A stretch of DNA of 43,157 bases from Symbiodinium natans (GCA_905221605.1 CAJNDS010000700.1:43861-87017); one strand, 5' to 3'; counted from the stretch's first letter, positions 1-9,078 are shown. The notes: generated by a model not told the origin, from the sequence alone. A program made the numbers and translations.

Positions 1-186
1 TCGTAAACCCCCATATCGGATTCTCACTAGTTACGCGAACCCCAACAAAGGTACTACTTGGAAGCCCGCGGGTATTAAATGAGGCTCAGTATTTCGCTCG
101 AGCACTCGAGGCGTTTAGTGATTCAAGTGTTTGAGGTACAAAGTACGAGGTTCTAGGCCCAAGTGTCGCCGAGGACTAAAAACGGG

Positions 187-300
187 TACCCTTTTTGGGT
201 TAAAGTGGCTTCTAAGGTAACCCAAACCCCCAACAAATGGTTAAGGCAACCTAGACCCAACAAAAAAAGGGGAACAAGGGCCTACTCTGGGTGCCAGTAC
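187..300 (+). repeat. Interspersed element family Y
   Basis: GGGTACCCTTTTTGGG, then TAACCCAAACCCC, then AAGGGCCTACTCTGGG. Relatives are at 7056-7140, 15090-15155, 17778-17862 and 38686-38770, and a truncated end at 400-425. All are intronic or intergenic and on the same strand. Confidence 0.78.
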
Positions 301-391
301 CCTAAACCCTAAACCCTAAACCCTAAACCCTAAACCCTAAACCCTAAACCCTAAACCCTAAACCCTAAACCCTAAACCCTAAACCCTAAAC
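301..391 (-). repeat. CCCTAAA array
   Basis: About 13 near-perfect C-strand units, followed after 140 bp by G-strand arrays. Confidence 0.95.
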
Positions 392-460
392 TCTAACAAA
401 AAGGGAAATAAGGGCCTACTCTGGGCTGGAGCCAAGCCACGGTCTGCCCGCCCACATCAC

Positions 461-501
461 GGTCGTTCGATCGGAAAAAAAGGCATGTTGCACCAGACCG
501 G
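461..501 (-). CDS. Possible exon, unknown product
   Basis: Minus-strand VWCNMPFFPIER between GTGAAG|CCG and CGACC|GTGATG. It lies between a CCCTAAA array (301-391) and TTTAGGG arrays (531-640), the pattern of the surer exons. Confidence 0.35.
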
Positions 502-530
502 CTTCACGTCCGGCATGTAGGTAAATCGCA

Positions 531-640
531 GGGTTTAGGGTTTAGGGTTTAGGGTTTAGGGTTTAGGGTTTGTAAGGTTTAGGGTTTAGGGTTTAGGGTT
601 TAGGGTTTGTAAGGTTTAGGGTTTAGGGTTTAGGGTTAAG
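531..640 (+). repeat. TTTAGGG array with a repeated interruption
   Basis: Runs of five G-strand units separated twice by TTTGTAAGG, a small higher-order repeat. Confidence 0.92.
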
Positions 641-880
641 TTTCTATCAGGTTTTTCTGGGAGGGGGGGTTCAAGGGGCACAAGGTTCCCCAATGCTCCC
701 ACTCTCTGAGGTGCCCCAGGTAGCTACCCCCCGGTAACCCCTCCGTTCAGAACCCTAAAATAGCAGGGATTTAAGGGATTGCATGTCCTTTTATTCGCTA
801 AGTACAGGGGTTTAGGGTTTAGGGTTTAGGGTTTAGGTTTAGGGACAGGGCTATGTAGCTGTTCGAAGGTATCTCATTGC

Positions 881-931
881 CTAACATCCTCCGAAGGACC
901 AAGAGCCAGTACGTAAAGCAACGTCAACCCC
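881..931 (-). CDS. Possible exon, unknown product
   Basis: Minus-strand LTLLYVLALGPSEDVR, hydrophobic and possibly membrane-spanning, between GAGTAG|GGG and GTTAG|GCAATG (GC donor). Weak support. Confidence 0.25.
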   Translation of the reverse strand, partial: GVDVALRTGSWSFGGC

Positions 932-1192
932 CTACTCCATGTAATCGGCAACATAGGAGCCAGAGGCCGGTGCAACTGCCCCTGAACTTCTCAGAGGCTG
1001 CCTGACTCTATATCTCAACGCGCGGTATATAAAGCGGTGACTCGGAGGGAGTGCACTCATCTTAGAGCCAGGGGCAATGGGAACAGCCCCCGTCGGATCA
1101 ACTCCAATTATTGGCACTGGGGAAGTGTCTCGTGCCTCTACTCCTTGAGGTCATCTTTGGCAGAGCCTGGGGTTGATCAAGGGTTTAGATCT

Positions 1193-1360
1193 GGGATGTT
1201 CCCTCTTAGACTAACAGTCCCTAGTAGGGATCATAATAGGAGGTCCCTAAACCCTAAACCCTAAACCCTAAACCCTAAACCCTAAACCCTAAACCCTAAA
1301 CCCTAAACGAACAGTCCTTGGTAGGAGGTACGAAAAAAGGGTATAAGGGGGAACCATCCC
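1193..1360 (+). mobile_element. Inverted-repeat element family Z with a telomere array inside
   Basis: Starts GGGATGTTCCCTCTT and ends AGGGGGAACCATCCC, with AACAGTCCCTAGTAGG in the body. A block of about nine CCCTAAA units (1245-1308) sits in its middle. Array-free relatives are at 18798-18876 and 24175-24258. Confidence 0.78.
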
Positions 1361-1519
1361 AAGTTAAGATCTCGAAAGCATATGCCACTGAAGGGTATTG
1401 TGCATGAATCATGTGAGAATACTTAATCTATAGAATATCTTAATGGCAATAATGAAGTGTACTATTTTAGGGTTTAGGGTTTAGGGTCTAGGGTTTAGGG
1501 TTTAAAGGGTAAGTAACAC

Positions 1520-1605
1520 TTGTTCTAAGTCGGGAACCATAACTGGAACGTCCATGAGCCTATCACCGAAGGGACGACCCGGCGACATGATGACACCGTC
1601 GCCCG
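1520..1605 (-). CDS. Left-end unknown gene, candidate exon
   Basis: The minus strand reads GDGVIMSPGRPFGDRLMDV and PVMVPDLEQ between CACCCTAG and GAACAA|GTGTTA. A second frame is open over much of it, so phase is unproven. TTTAGGG repeats flank both sides. Confidence 0.45.
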
Positions 1606-1678
1606 CTAGGGTGTAGGGATGAGGGTTTATAAACGGTTTAGGGTTTAGGGTTTAGGGTTTAGGCCGGCTGCCACCCAG

Positions 1679-1880
1679 TAAACCCTAAACCCTAAACCCT
1701 AAACCCTAAACCCTAAACCCTAAACCCTAAACCCTAAACCCTAAACCCTAAACCCTAAACCCTAAACCCTAAACCCTAAACCCTAAACCCTAAACCCTAA
1801 ACCCTAAACCCTAAACCCTAAACCCTAAACCCTAAACCCTAAACCCTAAACCCTAAACCCTAAACCCTAAACCCTAAACC
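1679..1880 (-). repeat. Long perfect CCCTAAA array
   Basis: About 28 uninterrupted C-strand units. Directly left, at 1636-1664, is a short G-strand run, so the two arrays face each other across 15 bp. Confidence 0.96.
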
Positions 1881-1910
1881 CAACCAAGCTCGGGGTCAAA
1901 GGGTTGTCAC

Positions 1911-1955
1911 AACGAGCCGCATAGGGTAGAGGAACGAGACGTCAAACCTTCTGGC
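1911..1955 (-). CDS. Left-end unknown gene, candidate exon
   Basis: Minus-strand RRFDVSFLYPMRLVV between TCCAAG|GCC and CTCGTT|GTGACA, phase 0. The long CCCTAAA array 1679-1880 follows its donor in the gene sense. Confidence 0.42.
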
Positions 1956-1984
1956 CTTGGAGCAACAAGCTCAGATGGCCCTTG

Positions 1985-2280
1985 CAAAACCCTGTGAAAC
2001 ATCTTCCTGAATATGATCCTCTTAAACCCAATGAGGTTTAGGCCTTTAGAGCTTATACAGGGTTTAGGGATATTCCCGAAGATGTTCCTCTTAAACCCAA
2101 TAAGGCTTAGGCCTTTAGGGCTTAGGGTTTAGGGATGTTCCCGAATATGATCCTCTAAAGCCCAATAAGGCTTAGGCCTTTACGGCTTAGGGTTTAGGGA
2201 TACTCTTGAATATGATCCTGAATATGATCCTCTTAAACCCAAGAAGGGAAAGTATGAAACGTCCCAAAGGGCCTACCGAG
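1985..2280 (-). repeat. Interspersed intron element family X with internal tandem copies
   Basis: Built around GAATATGATCCTCTTAAACCC and CCCAATAAGGTTTAGG, repeated about four times, ending GTCCCAAAGGGCCTACCGAG. Related copies are at 17595-17720 and 14312-14370. In the gene sense the element starts with GTAGGCCCTTTGGGAC, i.e. with the splice donor of exon 10. Confidence 0.82.
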
Positions 2281-2372
2281 CAAGCCAAACGGAGATGGAA
2301 GGAACGCGTCTCTGTAACGACTGCCTCACGCAGCCGTCGCTGGATCGGGATGTGAGGACTACACGGACTACC
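2277..2372 (-). CDS. Left-end unknown gene, exon 10
   Basis: A 32-codon exon, phase 0 both ends, including IPIQRRLREAVVTETRSF, between GCGCCAG|GGTAG and TGCTCG|GTAGGC. The donor is the first part of an interspersed repeat (1985-2280 family), so the repeat may have brought the splice site. A shorter possible exon (NLNELARHQ, 2601-2634) lies between this and exon 9. Confidence 0.45.
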
Positions 2373-2875
2373 CTGGCGCCCGCAATGGCCAAACACTGCT
2401 ATAGAAGCCTAGACCCCAAAAAACCTTCAACAACTCTAAACCCTGAACCCGGCTGCCACCTAATAAACCCCTAAACCCTAAAGCCTAAAGCCTAAAGCCT
2501 AAGGCCTAAACCCTAAACCCTAAGCCCTAAACCCTAAACCCTAGAGGAATGAAGGCCAAGCGGCCAAAACCCCGAAAAGCGCCGAGAGGGGACAGGAAAC
2601 CAAAGTTTGGTGACGGGCAAGCTCGTTTAAGTTCCTGACCAGCAGGGGTTTCGGGTTTCGGGGCCCGAAACACAAATTTGTGGGCTGTGGCAGCCCGCGG
2701 AGGATTACTACAGAGTAGGGTTTGAAGTTGAGGGTTGAGGGTTAGGGTGTAGGGTTATACCCTCAAGCCCGTTCATGACGGGCATTCTACGAATCGGAAC
2801 CCCAAGGGGGGCCCTCTTTTTCGAGAAGTGACCAAAAAGGAACATGGACCCTTAGGGTATTGGCCCCTCCCCCGC

Positions 2876-2926
2876 CTTTTTCAGCGGTTGATTTAACTTC
2901 TCAGGAGGTATGCCATCAGCATAGAG
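2876..2926 (-). CDS. Left-end unknown gene, exon 9
   Basis: A 17-codon exon, LYADGIPPEKLNQPLKK, between CTCCCAG|CTC and a GC donor (AAAAAG|GCGGGG). The preceding intron is 113 nt with a C-strand repeat run (plus 2939-3003) before the acceptor. Confidence 0.55.
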
Positions 2927-3039
2927 CTGGGAGTTCGGGCTTAGGGTTTAGGATTTAGGGCTTAGGGTTTACGATTTAGGGTTTAAGGTTTAGGATTTAG
3001 GGTGGGTATAGGGTTGCTGTAGCCTCTTGCTTGCAACAC

Positions 3040-3114
3040 CTCGGTTTTCAAGACTTGGCCCCGAAAGAGACCAGCAGCATGGTGATAGTTCATCGGGACT
3101 TGGCGCATCAAGGC
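3040..3114 (-). CDS. Left-end unknown gene, exon 8
   Basis: A 25-codon exon, ALMRQVPMNYHHAAGLFRG then QVLKTE, between CGAGTAG|GCC and ACCGAG|GTGTTG, phase 0 both ends. A second frame is also open here, but only this one fits the canonical splice pair and the phase of its neighbours. Confidence 0.58.
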
Positions 3115-3196
3115 CTACTCGCCGTAACATCTATGAACGGGTTCAGGGTTTAGGGTTTAGGGCTTAGGGTTTAGGGCTACGTAATTTGTAAAGAAC

Positions 3197-3316
3197 ATCC
3201 TCCCAGCCCAATCCGCACCCGACTATCGTCATCGAAGGCGGGATAGACTCAAGCAAGCTTGCAAACTTCAGCTTGCTTTCCTCAAGAGTCCGTCGCAGCT
3301 CATGCCCTCTTGCCGT
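3197..3316 (-). CDS. Left-end unknown gene, exon 7
   Basis: A 40-codon exon, phase 0 at both ends: TARGHELRRTLEESKLKFA and on through LLESIPPSMTIVGCGLGWED. The acceptor is TTTGCAAG|ACGG, the donor GAGGAT|GTTCTT (a later one at TTAC|GTAG is possible). The first half is helical and charged, the second hydrophobic. Introns either side are 89 and 82 nt and consist largely of telomere-like repeat. Confidence 0.62.
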
Positions 3317-3405
3317 CTTGCAAATGAGCCCCACTGAGCCAGTTGCACCCCTAAACCCTAAACCCTAAACCCTAAACCCCAAACCCTAAACCCTAAACCC
3401 TAAAC

Positions 3406-3470
3406 CCTCATGGGCTGCAATGCTTCATCCAGCCTGGTACTGACTTCTAGAGACTGAGCCCCAGACTGAA
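3406..3470 (-). CDS. Left-end unknown gene, coiled-coil exon 6
   Basis: The minus strand reads QSGAQSLEVSTRLDEALQPM between GAAGTAG|TT and ATGAGG|GTTTAGGG. The donor GT is the start of a G-strand repeat array. It begins a helical stretch continued by exon 7. Immediately upstream in the gene sense is a copy of the interspersed repeat shared with 42282-42400. Confidence 0.58.
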
Positions 3471-3476
3471 CTACTT

Positions 3477-3575
3477 CATGGTTGGCATAATATAGAAAAA
3501 CTAAATCTATATATTCCTTATTGGGTTTAAGGACCCTTAAAAATGTAAAAGGTTACCCAACTATGACAAAGTGAA
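3477..3575 (-). repeat. Interspersed intron element family T, copy 1
   Basis: Shares about 100 bp with 42282-42400: CATGGTTGGCATAAT, then AT-rich sequence, TATTCCTTATTGGGTTTAAG and ACCCAACTATGACAAAGT. In the gene sense it ends within a few bases of the acceptor of exon 6. Confidence 0.85.
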
Positions 3576-3777
3576 CTCTGAACCCTGCAGTTCATGACTT
3601 TCTCCTGGGGAAGAGGGGGCCCTATTCTATGGCTTCCATAAGAAGAACAGAACCCCAACATTCTCAAGCACGAACCGTCACCCCCAAGCCTTGCACCCGG
3701 TTTTGAGGTTCGGTTTAGATTCAGGGTTTCGGGTCGAGGGCCTAGGTTGAGGGATTCAGTTTAAGGTTGAAGGTTTA

Positions 3778-3852
3778 GGTTTTAGGGTTTAGGGTTTAGG
3801 GTTTAGGGTTTAGGGTTTAGGGTTTAGGGTTTAGGGTTTAGGGTTTAGGGTA
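3778..3852 (+). repeat. TTTAGGG array
   Basis: About ten units, preceded by degenerate TTCAGG/TTGAGG copies. Confidence 0.94.
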
Positions 3853-4399
3853 TATTGTTTAGGGTTCAGGTTGAAGGGTTGATGGGCGGGTTCGCTCGAA
3901 GACAGGGGCACCTTACTGCGAACAAGTGGAAATAAAAAGAGGCAGCAGGCGCGAGAGGCTCCGGGGCTGCTAAACCCTAAACCCTAAACCCTAAACCCTA
4001 AACCCTAAAGCCCCCCGGCGACTCTCCGAAAAATGGGGATCCCGGGAAGCGCAAGAAAAGGGCGCCTTCCCTAAGGTGGGGTCACCCCGCCCTCTTTGGG
4101 CCCCATTTGACCAGGATTGCAAGTAGCTTCAGGCTTTGGGAGATTTCCCCCCAGTCAGTGGGTATCCATGAAAGGACGCTTGAACCACCGAAACCATCAA
4201 CTCATCGCCCAGTTTTTCTACTGAGTTGTGCTTTAAACACTTCGAAAAATAGTTATGACTAGGTTCCCTTCACAAGGAAAGAAGGGAAATTAACAAATTG
4301 TCCCAAAGCACAACCCAGTTTAGTTTTTAAGACCTTGAACCGAGGCACTGGTGACGGTTTCACACTCACCCTAAACCCTAAACCCTAAACTGCCCTCGC

Positions 4400-4432
4400 C
4401 TGAAACTCTCGGACCGGCAAGGGGAAGCTCCA
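4400..4432 (-). CDS. Left-end unknown gene, short exon 5
   Basis: A 33-nt exon, VELPLAGPRVS, between GGGGAG|TGG and a GC donor (TTTCAG|GCGAGG). Phase 1 in and out, matching exons 4 and 6. Another frame (FPLPVREFQ) is also open, so the reading depends on the phase argument. Arrays: 4370-4390 left, 4478-4607 right. Confidence 0.45.
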
Positions 4433-4477
4433 CTCCCCACAATCATGAGGAACCAGGGGGTGAGGATGTAAGGGAGT

Positions 4478-4607
4478 GGGGTTTAGGGTTTAGGGTTTAG
4501 GGTTTAGGGTTTAGGGTTTAGGGTTTAGGGTTTAGGGTTTAGGGTTTAGGGTTTAGGGTTTAGGGTTTAGGGTTTAGGGTTTAGGGTTTAGGGTTTAGGG
4601 TTTAGAC
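4478..4607 (+). repeat. TTTAGGG array
   Basis: About 18 uninterrupted units immediately upstream, in the gene sense, of the short exon at 4400-4432. Confidence 0.95.
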
Positions 4608-4741
4608 CTCTGGGTTTTCCCATAGCAAGGCTGGTGAACGTTCTCGGATGGGAAGTTTTATCTGAACAGGGGTTCCGGGCAGCCCCCCCCCCCCCTCCTC
4701 AGACCCCCCGCTCACCCCCTAAACCCTATAAACCCCTAAAC

Positions 4742-4848
4742 CTCCTGGTTCCTCATCGAAATTGAGGCTTGGCAGCTTCCTCAGAGGCTGATCGTCAGGC
4801 TCCCAAGGGGGCCCATGCTTGACGACAGGCCAGGCCGAGTCCAATCGC
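4742..4848 (-). CDS. Left-end unknown gene, exon 4
   Basis: A 107-nt exon reading RLDSAWPVVKHGPPWEPDD and on to KLPSLNFDEEPG, between CATTGAG|GCGATT and CCAGGAG|GTTTAGG; the donor GT is the first pair of the telomere-like repeat. The sequence is strongly protein-like. Arrays: 4715-4740 left, 4866-4920 right. Confidence 0.65.
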
Positions 4849-5200
4849 CTCAATGGCGGGTTGCGGGTTTAGGGTTTAGGGTTTAGGGTTTAGGGTTTAG
4901 GGTTTAGGTTTAGGGTTTCTTCAGGGGCTTTACAGGAATAGGGTATAAAGGGTACTTTGGGTATATAGGGCAAAGAGGGTATTATAGGGTATATAGGGTA
5001 TAGTGCATAAAGGGCTACTAGAGTTCACAGGTTTTATAGGGTCCCACAACACAAGCGGGAAGAAGCTGGGGAGACCAATTCCCCTTCGGCAGCTTTGTTA
5101 TATCGTTTTTTTTCTTTTTTACATGGGGGATTCTCCAAGCTACAGGTCTCTTCATCGCTCGGTATCAAAGGCTCCGACACACATTGTGAGGAACCCCACA

Positions 5201-5303
5201 ACTTAATCCCTGTTCCCCTAGGAAGAAAAAAGGGATCCTTTTTGTTCATATATAAGAAAGCCCACAACCCAAAAAGTAAAAAGGATCCCTAACACTGATG
5301 GAG
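5201..5303 (+). repeat. Interspersed element, copy 1 of a near-identical pair
   Basis: 103 bp almost identical to 27812-27913, differing by one base substitution and one G. It contains an inner inverted repeat around AAAGGGATCCTTTTT and AAAAAGGATCCCT, so it can fold back. It sits in the intron between exons 3 and 4 of the left-end gene. The near-identity suggests recent movement or conversion. Confidence 0.92.
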
Positions 5304-5871
5304 ACAAAGGGATCCATCTTAGGGACCCCCCCCCCCTGCCCTCCCAGGCAAGAGTCCCTGGCTGGGACGTAATGCGCCATGTTACCGGGCAACACGTTAC
5401 AGATGTTATACCTTCACCTGCACCAACTACATAGGCGTTTTGATGCTGAATCCCGCATAACGTCCTTAAAGGGGTAGGTAGCTGCTGTTCAGCCACGCTT
5501 GTGCAGGCAGGTGGCAGTGATGGGAGAAGGCACAGGTAGCGGCGTCCTACGGAGATGCACACCAGGAAGTGAGGCGAGGTATAGTGCGCGGCGAAGCCGA
5601 AGGGTTTAGGGACTTGGGTCAAGGTTTGGGGGGGGGCCTGTACATGCACAGTATGGCTTTCACAACATCTCAACACAATCAAGCACATCCCCAAAAGAAA
5701 CCACAGTCCAGGGCGCAGGTAAATTGGACCCTGAAACCCTAAACCAACCCTAAACCCTAAACCCTAAACCCTAAACCCTAAACCCTAAACCCTAAACCCC
5801 TGGACCCTTAAACCCAGAACCACACATTTTTACCGCCAAAAATCATGAACACTCAGCATGAATCCCTAAGC

Positions 5872-5916
5872 CTCAACAGGCCAAAACCATCCTCCGAGGA
5901 TGGGCATCTGGGGTGT
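5872..5916 (-). CDS. Left-end unknown gene, exon 3
   Basis: The minus strand reads HPRCPSSEDGFGLL between CTGGCAG|ACACC and a GC donor (TGTTGAG|GCTTAG). It starts and ends in phase 2, fitting both neighbours; skipping it also keeps the frame, so it could be optional. It is bracketed by CCCTAAA (5732-5800) and TTTAGGG (5937-6013) arrays. Confidence 0.48.
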
Positions 5917-5936
5917 CTGCCAGGGTAGAACCCTAT

Positions 5937-6013
5937 TAGGGTTTAGGGTTTAGGGTTTAGGGTTTAGGGTTTAGGGTTTAGGGTTTAGGGTTTAGGGTTT
6001 AGGGTTTAGGGTA
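5937..6013 (+). repeat. TTTAGGG array
   Basis: About eleven units between exons at 5872 and 6024. Confidence 0.95.
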
Positions 6014-6023
6014 GCACTGGCGC

Positions 6024-6081
6024 CTGGATTCCGCTCCCATCATGGCTGATCCTTCCGCGCGGTCAAGAAATTGTTCGAACC
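6024..6081 (-). CDS. Left-end unknown gene, exon 2
   Basis: The minus strand reads FEQFLDRAEGSAMMGAES between GGCGCAG|GGTTC and a GC donor (TCCAG|GCGCCA). The preceding intron is only 150 nt and carries a TTTAGGGG-type array just after its donor (plus-strand 6110-6190). Confidence 0.62.
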
Positions 6082-6231
6082 CTGCGCCCTACACCCACAA
6101 GCCCCCCACCCTAAAGTCCCTAAACCCTAAACCCCCAAACCTCTAAACCCCTAAACCTCTAAACCCCTAAACCCCTAAACCCCTAAACCCCAACAATCCT
6201 AGAAGCTCCCCGAAGCCCCGCACACCCGAAC

Positions 6232-6285
6232 CCGATAGCAAACCCGTAGTGCTTTCAGCTTGGGGTTCAGAGTACTGTCGCGGCC
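6232..6285 (-). CDS. Left-end unknown gene, exon 1 of the phase-consistent chain
   Basis: The minus strand reads QYSEPQAESTTGLLSG between CTGAG|GGCCGC (or GACAG|TAC) and ATCGG|GTTCGG. It ends in phase 1, which fits the GG start of the exon at 6024-6081. The chain of exons from here to 2876 joins without a phase conflict. No family recognised. Confidence 0.55.
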
Positions 6286-6290
6286 CTCAG

Positions 6291-6390
6291 GGGTTTAGGG
6301 TTTAGGGGTTTAGGGGTTTAGGGGTTTAGGGGTTTAGGGGTTGAGGGGTTTCGGGGTTTAGGGGTTTCGGGGTTTAGGGGTTTTAGGGCT
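6291..6390 (+). repeat. TTTAGGGG variant array
   Basis: An 8-nt unit array facing a matching CCCCTAAA array at 6110-6190; both sides of the exon at 6232-6285 share the same variant unit. Confidence 0.9.
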
Positions 6391-6399
6391 TAAGGTTTG

Positions 6400-6860
6400 G
6401 GATTTCGAGTGGAGGGCTACGGGATTTAGGGGCCATGCCTTTTTTGCTGTTTACGCTTAGAGCCTCAGGGGGGACAAGGCCTTGGCAGATCTCAAGCTTA
6501 TAAGAGTGGAGATTCTCGAGTTTAAGGCTTCAGCATTTGCAGGGATACTTTTTTTTTTTTCGGAACTTGGACCTTAAAGCCCAGAACCCTACAATCTGCA
6601 AACCCCTTTGGCTCATCTGAGCTTTGTGACAGGTACATCCCTACACCCCCTGATCCCTAAATTGCCAAGAAAGGGAAGGGGGGTTCTTTGCCGGGGGGGG
6701 GCGGATAGGTGGTGCCTCGCGAGCCTTAGAGAATAGTGCTGAGGGAATAGTGGGGAGTATGAGGGAGCCTTGGGTGACCCATCTCCCTTAAGGATCGTCT
6801 AAGTTGGCCGTGGGGCCTGCTGGGCCCTCGAGCTGCATGGGGGGTGTTGCAAGCGATTGA
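6400..6860. other. Interval without a recognised gene
   Basis: Unique sequence with decayed TTTAGGG copies, poly-T (6549-6560) and a poly-G run (6694-6702). No convincing exon seen. Confidence 0.5.
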
Positions 6861-6996
6861 GGGTTTAGGGTTTAAAGGTTTAAAGGTTTAGGGTTTAGGG
6901 TTTAGGGTTTAGGGTTTAGGGTTTAGGGTTTAGGGTTTAGGGTTTAGGGTTAGGGTTTAGGGTTTAGGGTTAGGGTTTAGGGTTTAGGGTTTAGGG
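6860..6996 (+). repeat. TTTAGGG array
   Basis: About 19 units with two one-base-short units. Confidence 0.94.
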
Positions 6997-7139
6997 CAGG
7001 AAAAACACTCAAAGCCTGCGAACCCTTGGTAGCCCAGCAGCCATATTGTAGTAAGGGTACCCTTTTTGGGGTTGGCTGATTACTTTATCAGGGAACCCAG
7101 ACCCCCCAAAAAAAAGGGCAAAGGGGCACCGCTGGGCCC

Positions 7140-7600
7140 TGAACCCTGAATCCTCCAAGGCCAGGATACATAGAAGAAATTGCATGCGTTTCATTACGAG
7201 CAATCTGGCGCACTAATCCATCATCCTTCACAGCACCAGCGCAAAAAAAACTCATCACTCTCAGGGCGCCAAGAAAAACCCCCAGATCAGGAAAGAAGCC
7301 CGAGATGAAGAAAGTGTGCCAGCGCAGCCCCCCGGCCCCCCGGGCCCCCAAACAGCCTCATAAGGCAGATCCCAAGAGGCCCCTACCCAAAAGGCCCAGG
7401 AGGCCCAAAAGGGAGCAGGCCTGAGGGCCCAAAAGGCACCACGGCGCCCCAAAAACACCCAAGAAGCTCCCAGGATGGACCCCAAAAGCAAAACAACAAA
7501 ACCCGACAACACTGCAACAACCCCCCAAAAACCCCCAAAACCGGACAAAACTCCGGACGGAAACCGTGTACAATTTCTATAATAAACCCTACGCGCTAAA
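7140..7600. other. Purine-rich interval without a recognised gene
   Basis: Rich in GGCCCAAAAGGC-like words and CCCAAAAACC; minus-strand open frames are Trp/Gly/Phe-rich and look like composition artefacts. Probably intron sequence. Confidence 0.5.
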
Positions 7601-7747
7601 CCCCAAACCCTAAACCCTAAACCACTGAGCTACCGAGAACCGAACGGTGCGCCTGGCTGGTGAGGGGATGGTCATAGACTCCAGGGAGACGGCCGAAGGC
7701 CTTGACTATGGGCGTGCTTAGGAGGCTGCAAAGCACCCAGCCTGTCT

Positions 7748-7838
7748 AGCCCTAAACCCTAAACCCTAAACCCTAAACCCTAAACCTTAAACCCTAAACC
7801 CTAAACCCTAAACCCTAAACCCTAAACCCTAAACCCTA
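7748..7838 (-). repeat. CCCTAAA array
   Basis: About 13 units; a second diverged C-strand block follows at 7945-8035 after an AT microsatellite. Confidence 0.94.
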
Positions 7839-7897
7839 ATTCAAAACCGGAAGGTTCGGAGACCCCGAGGTGCAACAACAGTAGGTATACCGTAGAA

Positions 7898-7934
7898 AAA
7901 AAAAATATATATATATATATATATATCTATATAG
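7898..7934. repeat. AT microsatellite
   Basis: A poly-A run into (AT)n. Similar AT runs are at 23829-23842, 36287-36316 and 42316-42332. Confidence 0.93.
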
Positions 7935-8183
7935 TTGCTGCAAACCCTAAACCCTAAAAACCCTAACCCCTAAAAACCCCTGAACCCTAAACCCCAAACC
8001 CTAAACCCCAGGCCCTAAACCCCAAAAACCCTAAACCGCATTATAATTATTCCTAAGGTGCCTTTTTTGGCGGTTCCCAAGAGCATGCATCAGTATATTA
8101 CACCTCAGCAAGCCTGCCAACACTAAACCGAAACCCTATGAACCCTAAAACCTGCAAAGCCCCAAGCCCTAAACATCCTTACC

Positions 8184-8247
8184 TGTATGTATGTATGTAT
8201 GTATGTATGTATGTATGTATGTATGTATGTATGTATGTATGTATGTG
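8184..8247 (+). repeat. TATG microsatellite
   Basis: About 16 units of TATG, followed by an AT run at 8250-8267. Confidence 0.96.
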
Positions 8248-8334
8248 CATATATATATATATATATTAGTACGCTTATGATTACTATATAATATGCTTGT
8301 TATTGCTATATTTACTATTTGAATGCTTTAACAA

Positions 8335-8522
8335 ATCGGTTCATCTGCCCACCGGTGTTTTCCAAATTTCGGTCCATCGACACCAGTGTTTGTCAAAATC
8401 CGGCCCATCGGCCACCGCTGTTGTTCAGATTACGGGCCATCGGCACCGGTGTTTTGTTGTGTTTTGCAGATTTCGGTGCTCGGCCTCGGTCCATCGCCAC
8501 CGGTGTTTTCCAGATGTCATTT
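8335..8522 (+). repeat. GC-rich minisatellite, about 40-45 bp unit
   Basis: Four to five diverged units of a word like GGCCATCGGCACCGGTGTTT plus TTCAGATTTCGG. Units differ by substitutions and short insertions. Open in several frames but with no exon bracket, so not called coding. Confidence 0.85.
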
Positions 8523-8758
8523 CTAGGTTTTAGGGGTATAAAGTATAGGGTTTTCAGGGCCTAGGGTTTAGGGGGATAGAGTTTAGGGTTCCACGCTTGA
8601 GGCCCTGGGTGCAGCTGAAAAAATAACCTTATGTGTTCTTCGTGCTTTGGGATTCTCATTGTGGGAGGTACTGAAAGCCAGAACATGAGCTGCTGAGCCC
8701 TAAACCCTAAACCCTAAACCCTAAACCCCAAACCCGGAACCCTAAAACCCCTTTAGAC

Positions 8759-8817
8759 CAAGGTACGCGGTGCCTGACTCGTCGCACAGGAGCTTGAGTG
8801 GGATGGGCGGAATCGGC
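8759..8817 (-). CDS. Candidate exon, unknown product (frame not settled)
   Basis: A segment between GATAAG|GCCGAT and ACCTTG|GTCTAA. The best frame reads PIPPIPLKLLCDESGTAYLG; a second frame (RRFRPSHSSS) is also open. Either can join the exon at 6232 with a suitable acceptor. A CCCTAAA array lies at 8695-8750. Confidence 0.45.
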
Positions 8818-9078
8818 CTTATCTTTGCAAGCAACTTAAGGTTCAGTGATTATGCTTTAGGCTTCAGGGTTCAGGTTAAGGGCCCCAAACCCCAAACCCT
8901 AATCCCTAAGCCCTAAAGGGCTCGCTCATGTGGCTTAGAGGGTTGTAGGGTTTGCGGGTTTAGGGTTTAGAGTTTTTGGGGTTTAGGGTTTCGGGTTTGG
9001 AGGTAGGGAGGCTTCAAAAGGTCTATACGGTTCTGGGTTTTAGCGTTCGGGCTGTGATGGTTACAGGGCTTTCTACTA

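Noticed and set aside
531-640. CRISPR array from regular spaced repeats
   Set aside because: The units are direct telomere-like tandem repeats without unique spacers of constant length, in a eukaryotic context.
1-660. Window start as a true chromosome end
   Set aside because: The arrays near the left edge are short, in both orientations and interrupted by unique DNA, the same as in the rest of the window.
5218-5694. 158-residue minus-strand open frame
   Set aside because: It runs through the 5201-5303 interspersed element and a G/C homopolymer, has no recognisable domain and no splice support; treated as intron.
8297-8564. Overlapping plus-strand open frames of about 80 residues
   Set aside because: They translate the 40-45 bp minisatellite in two frames equally well.
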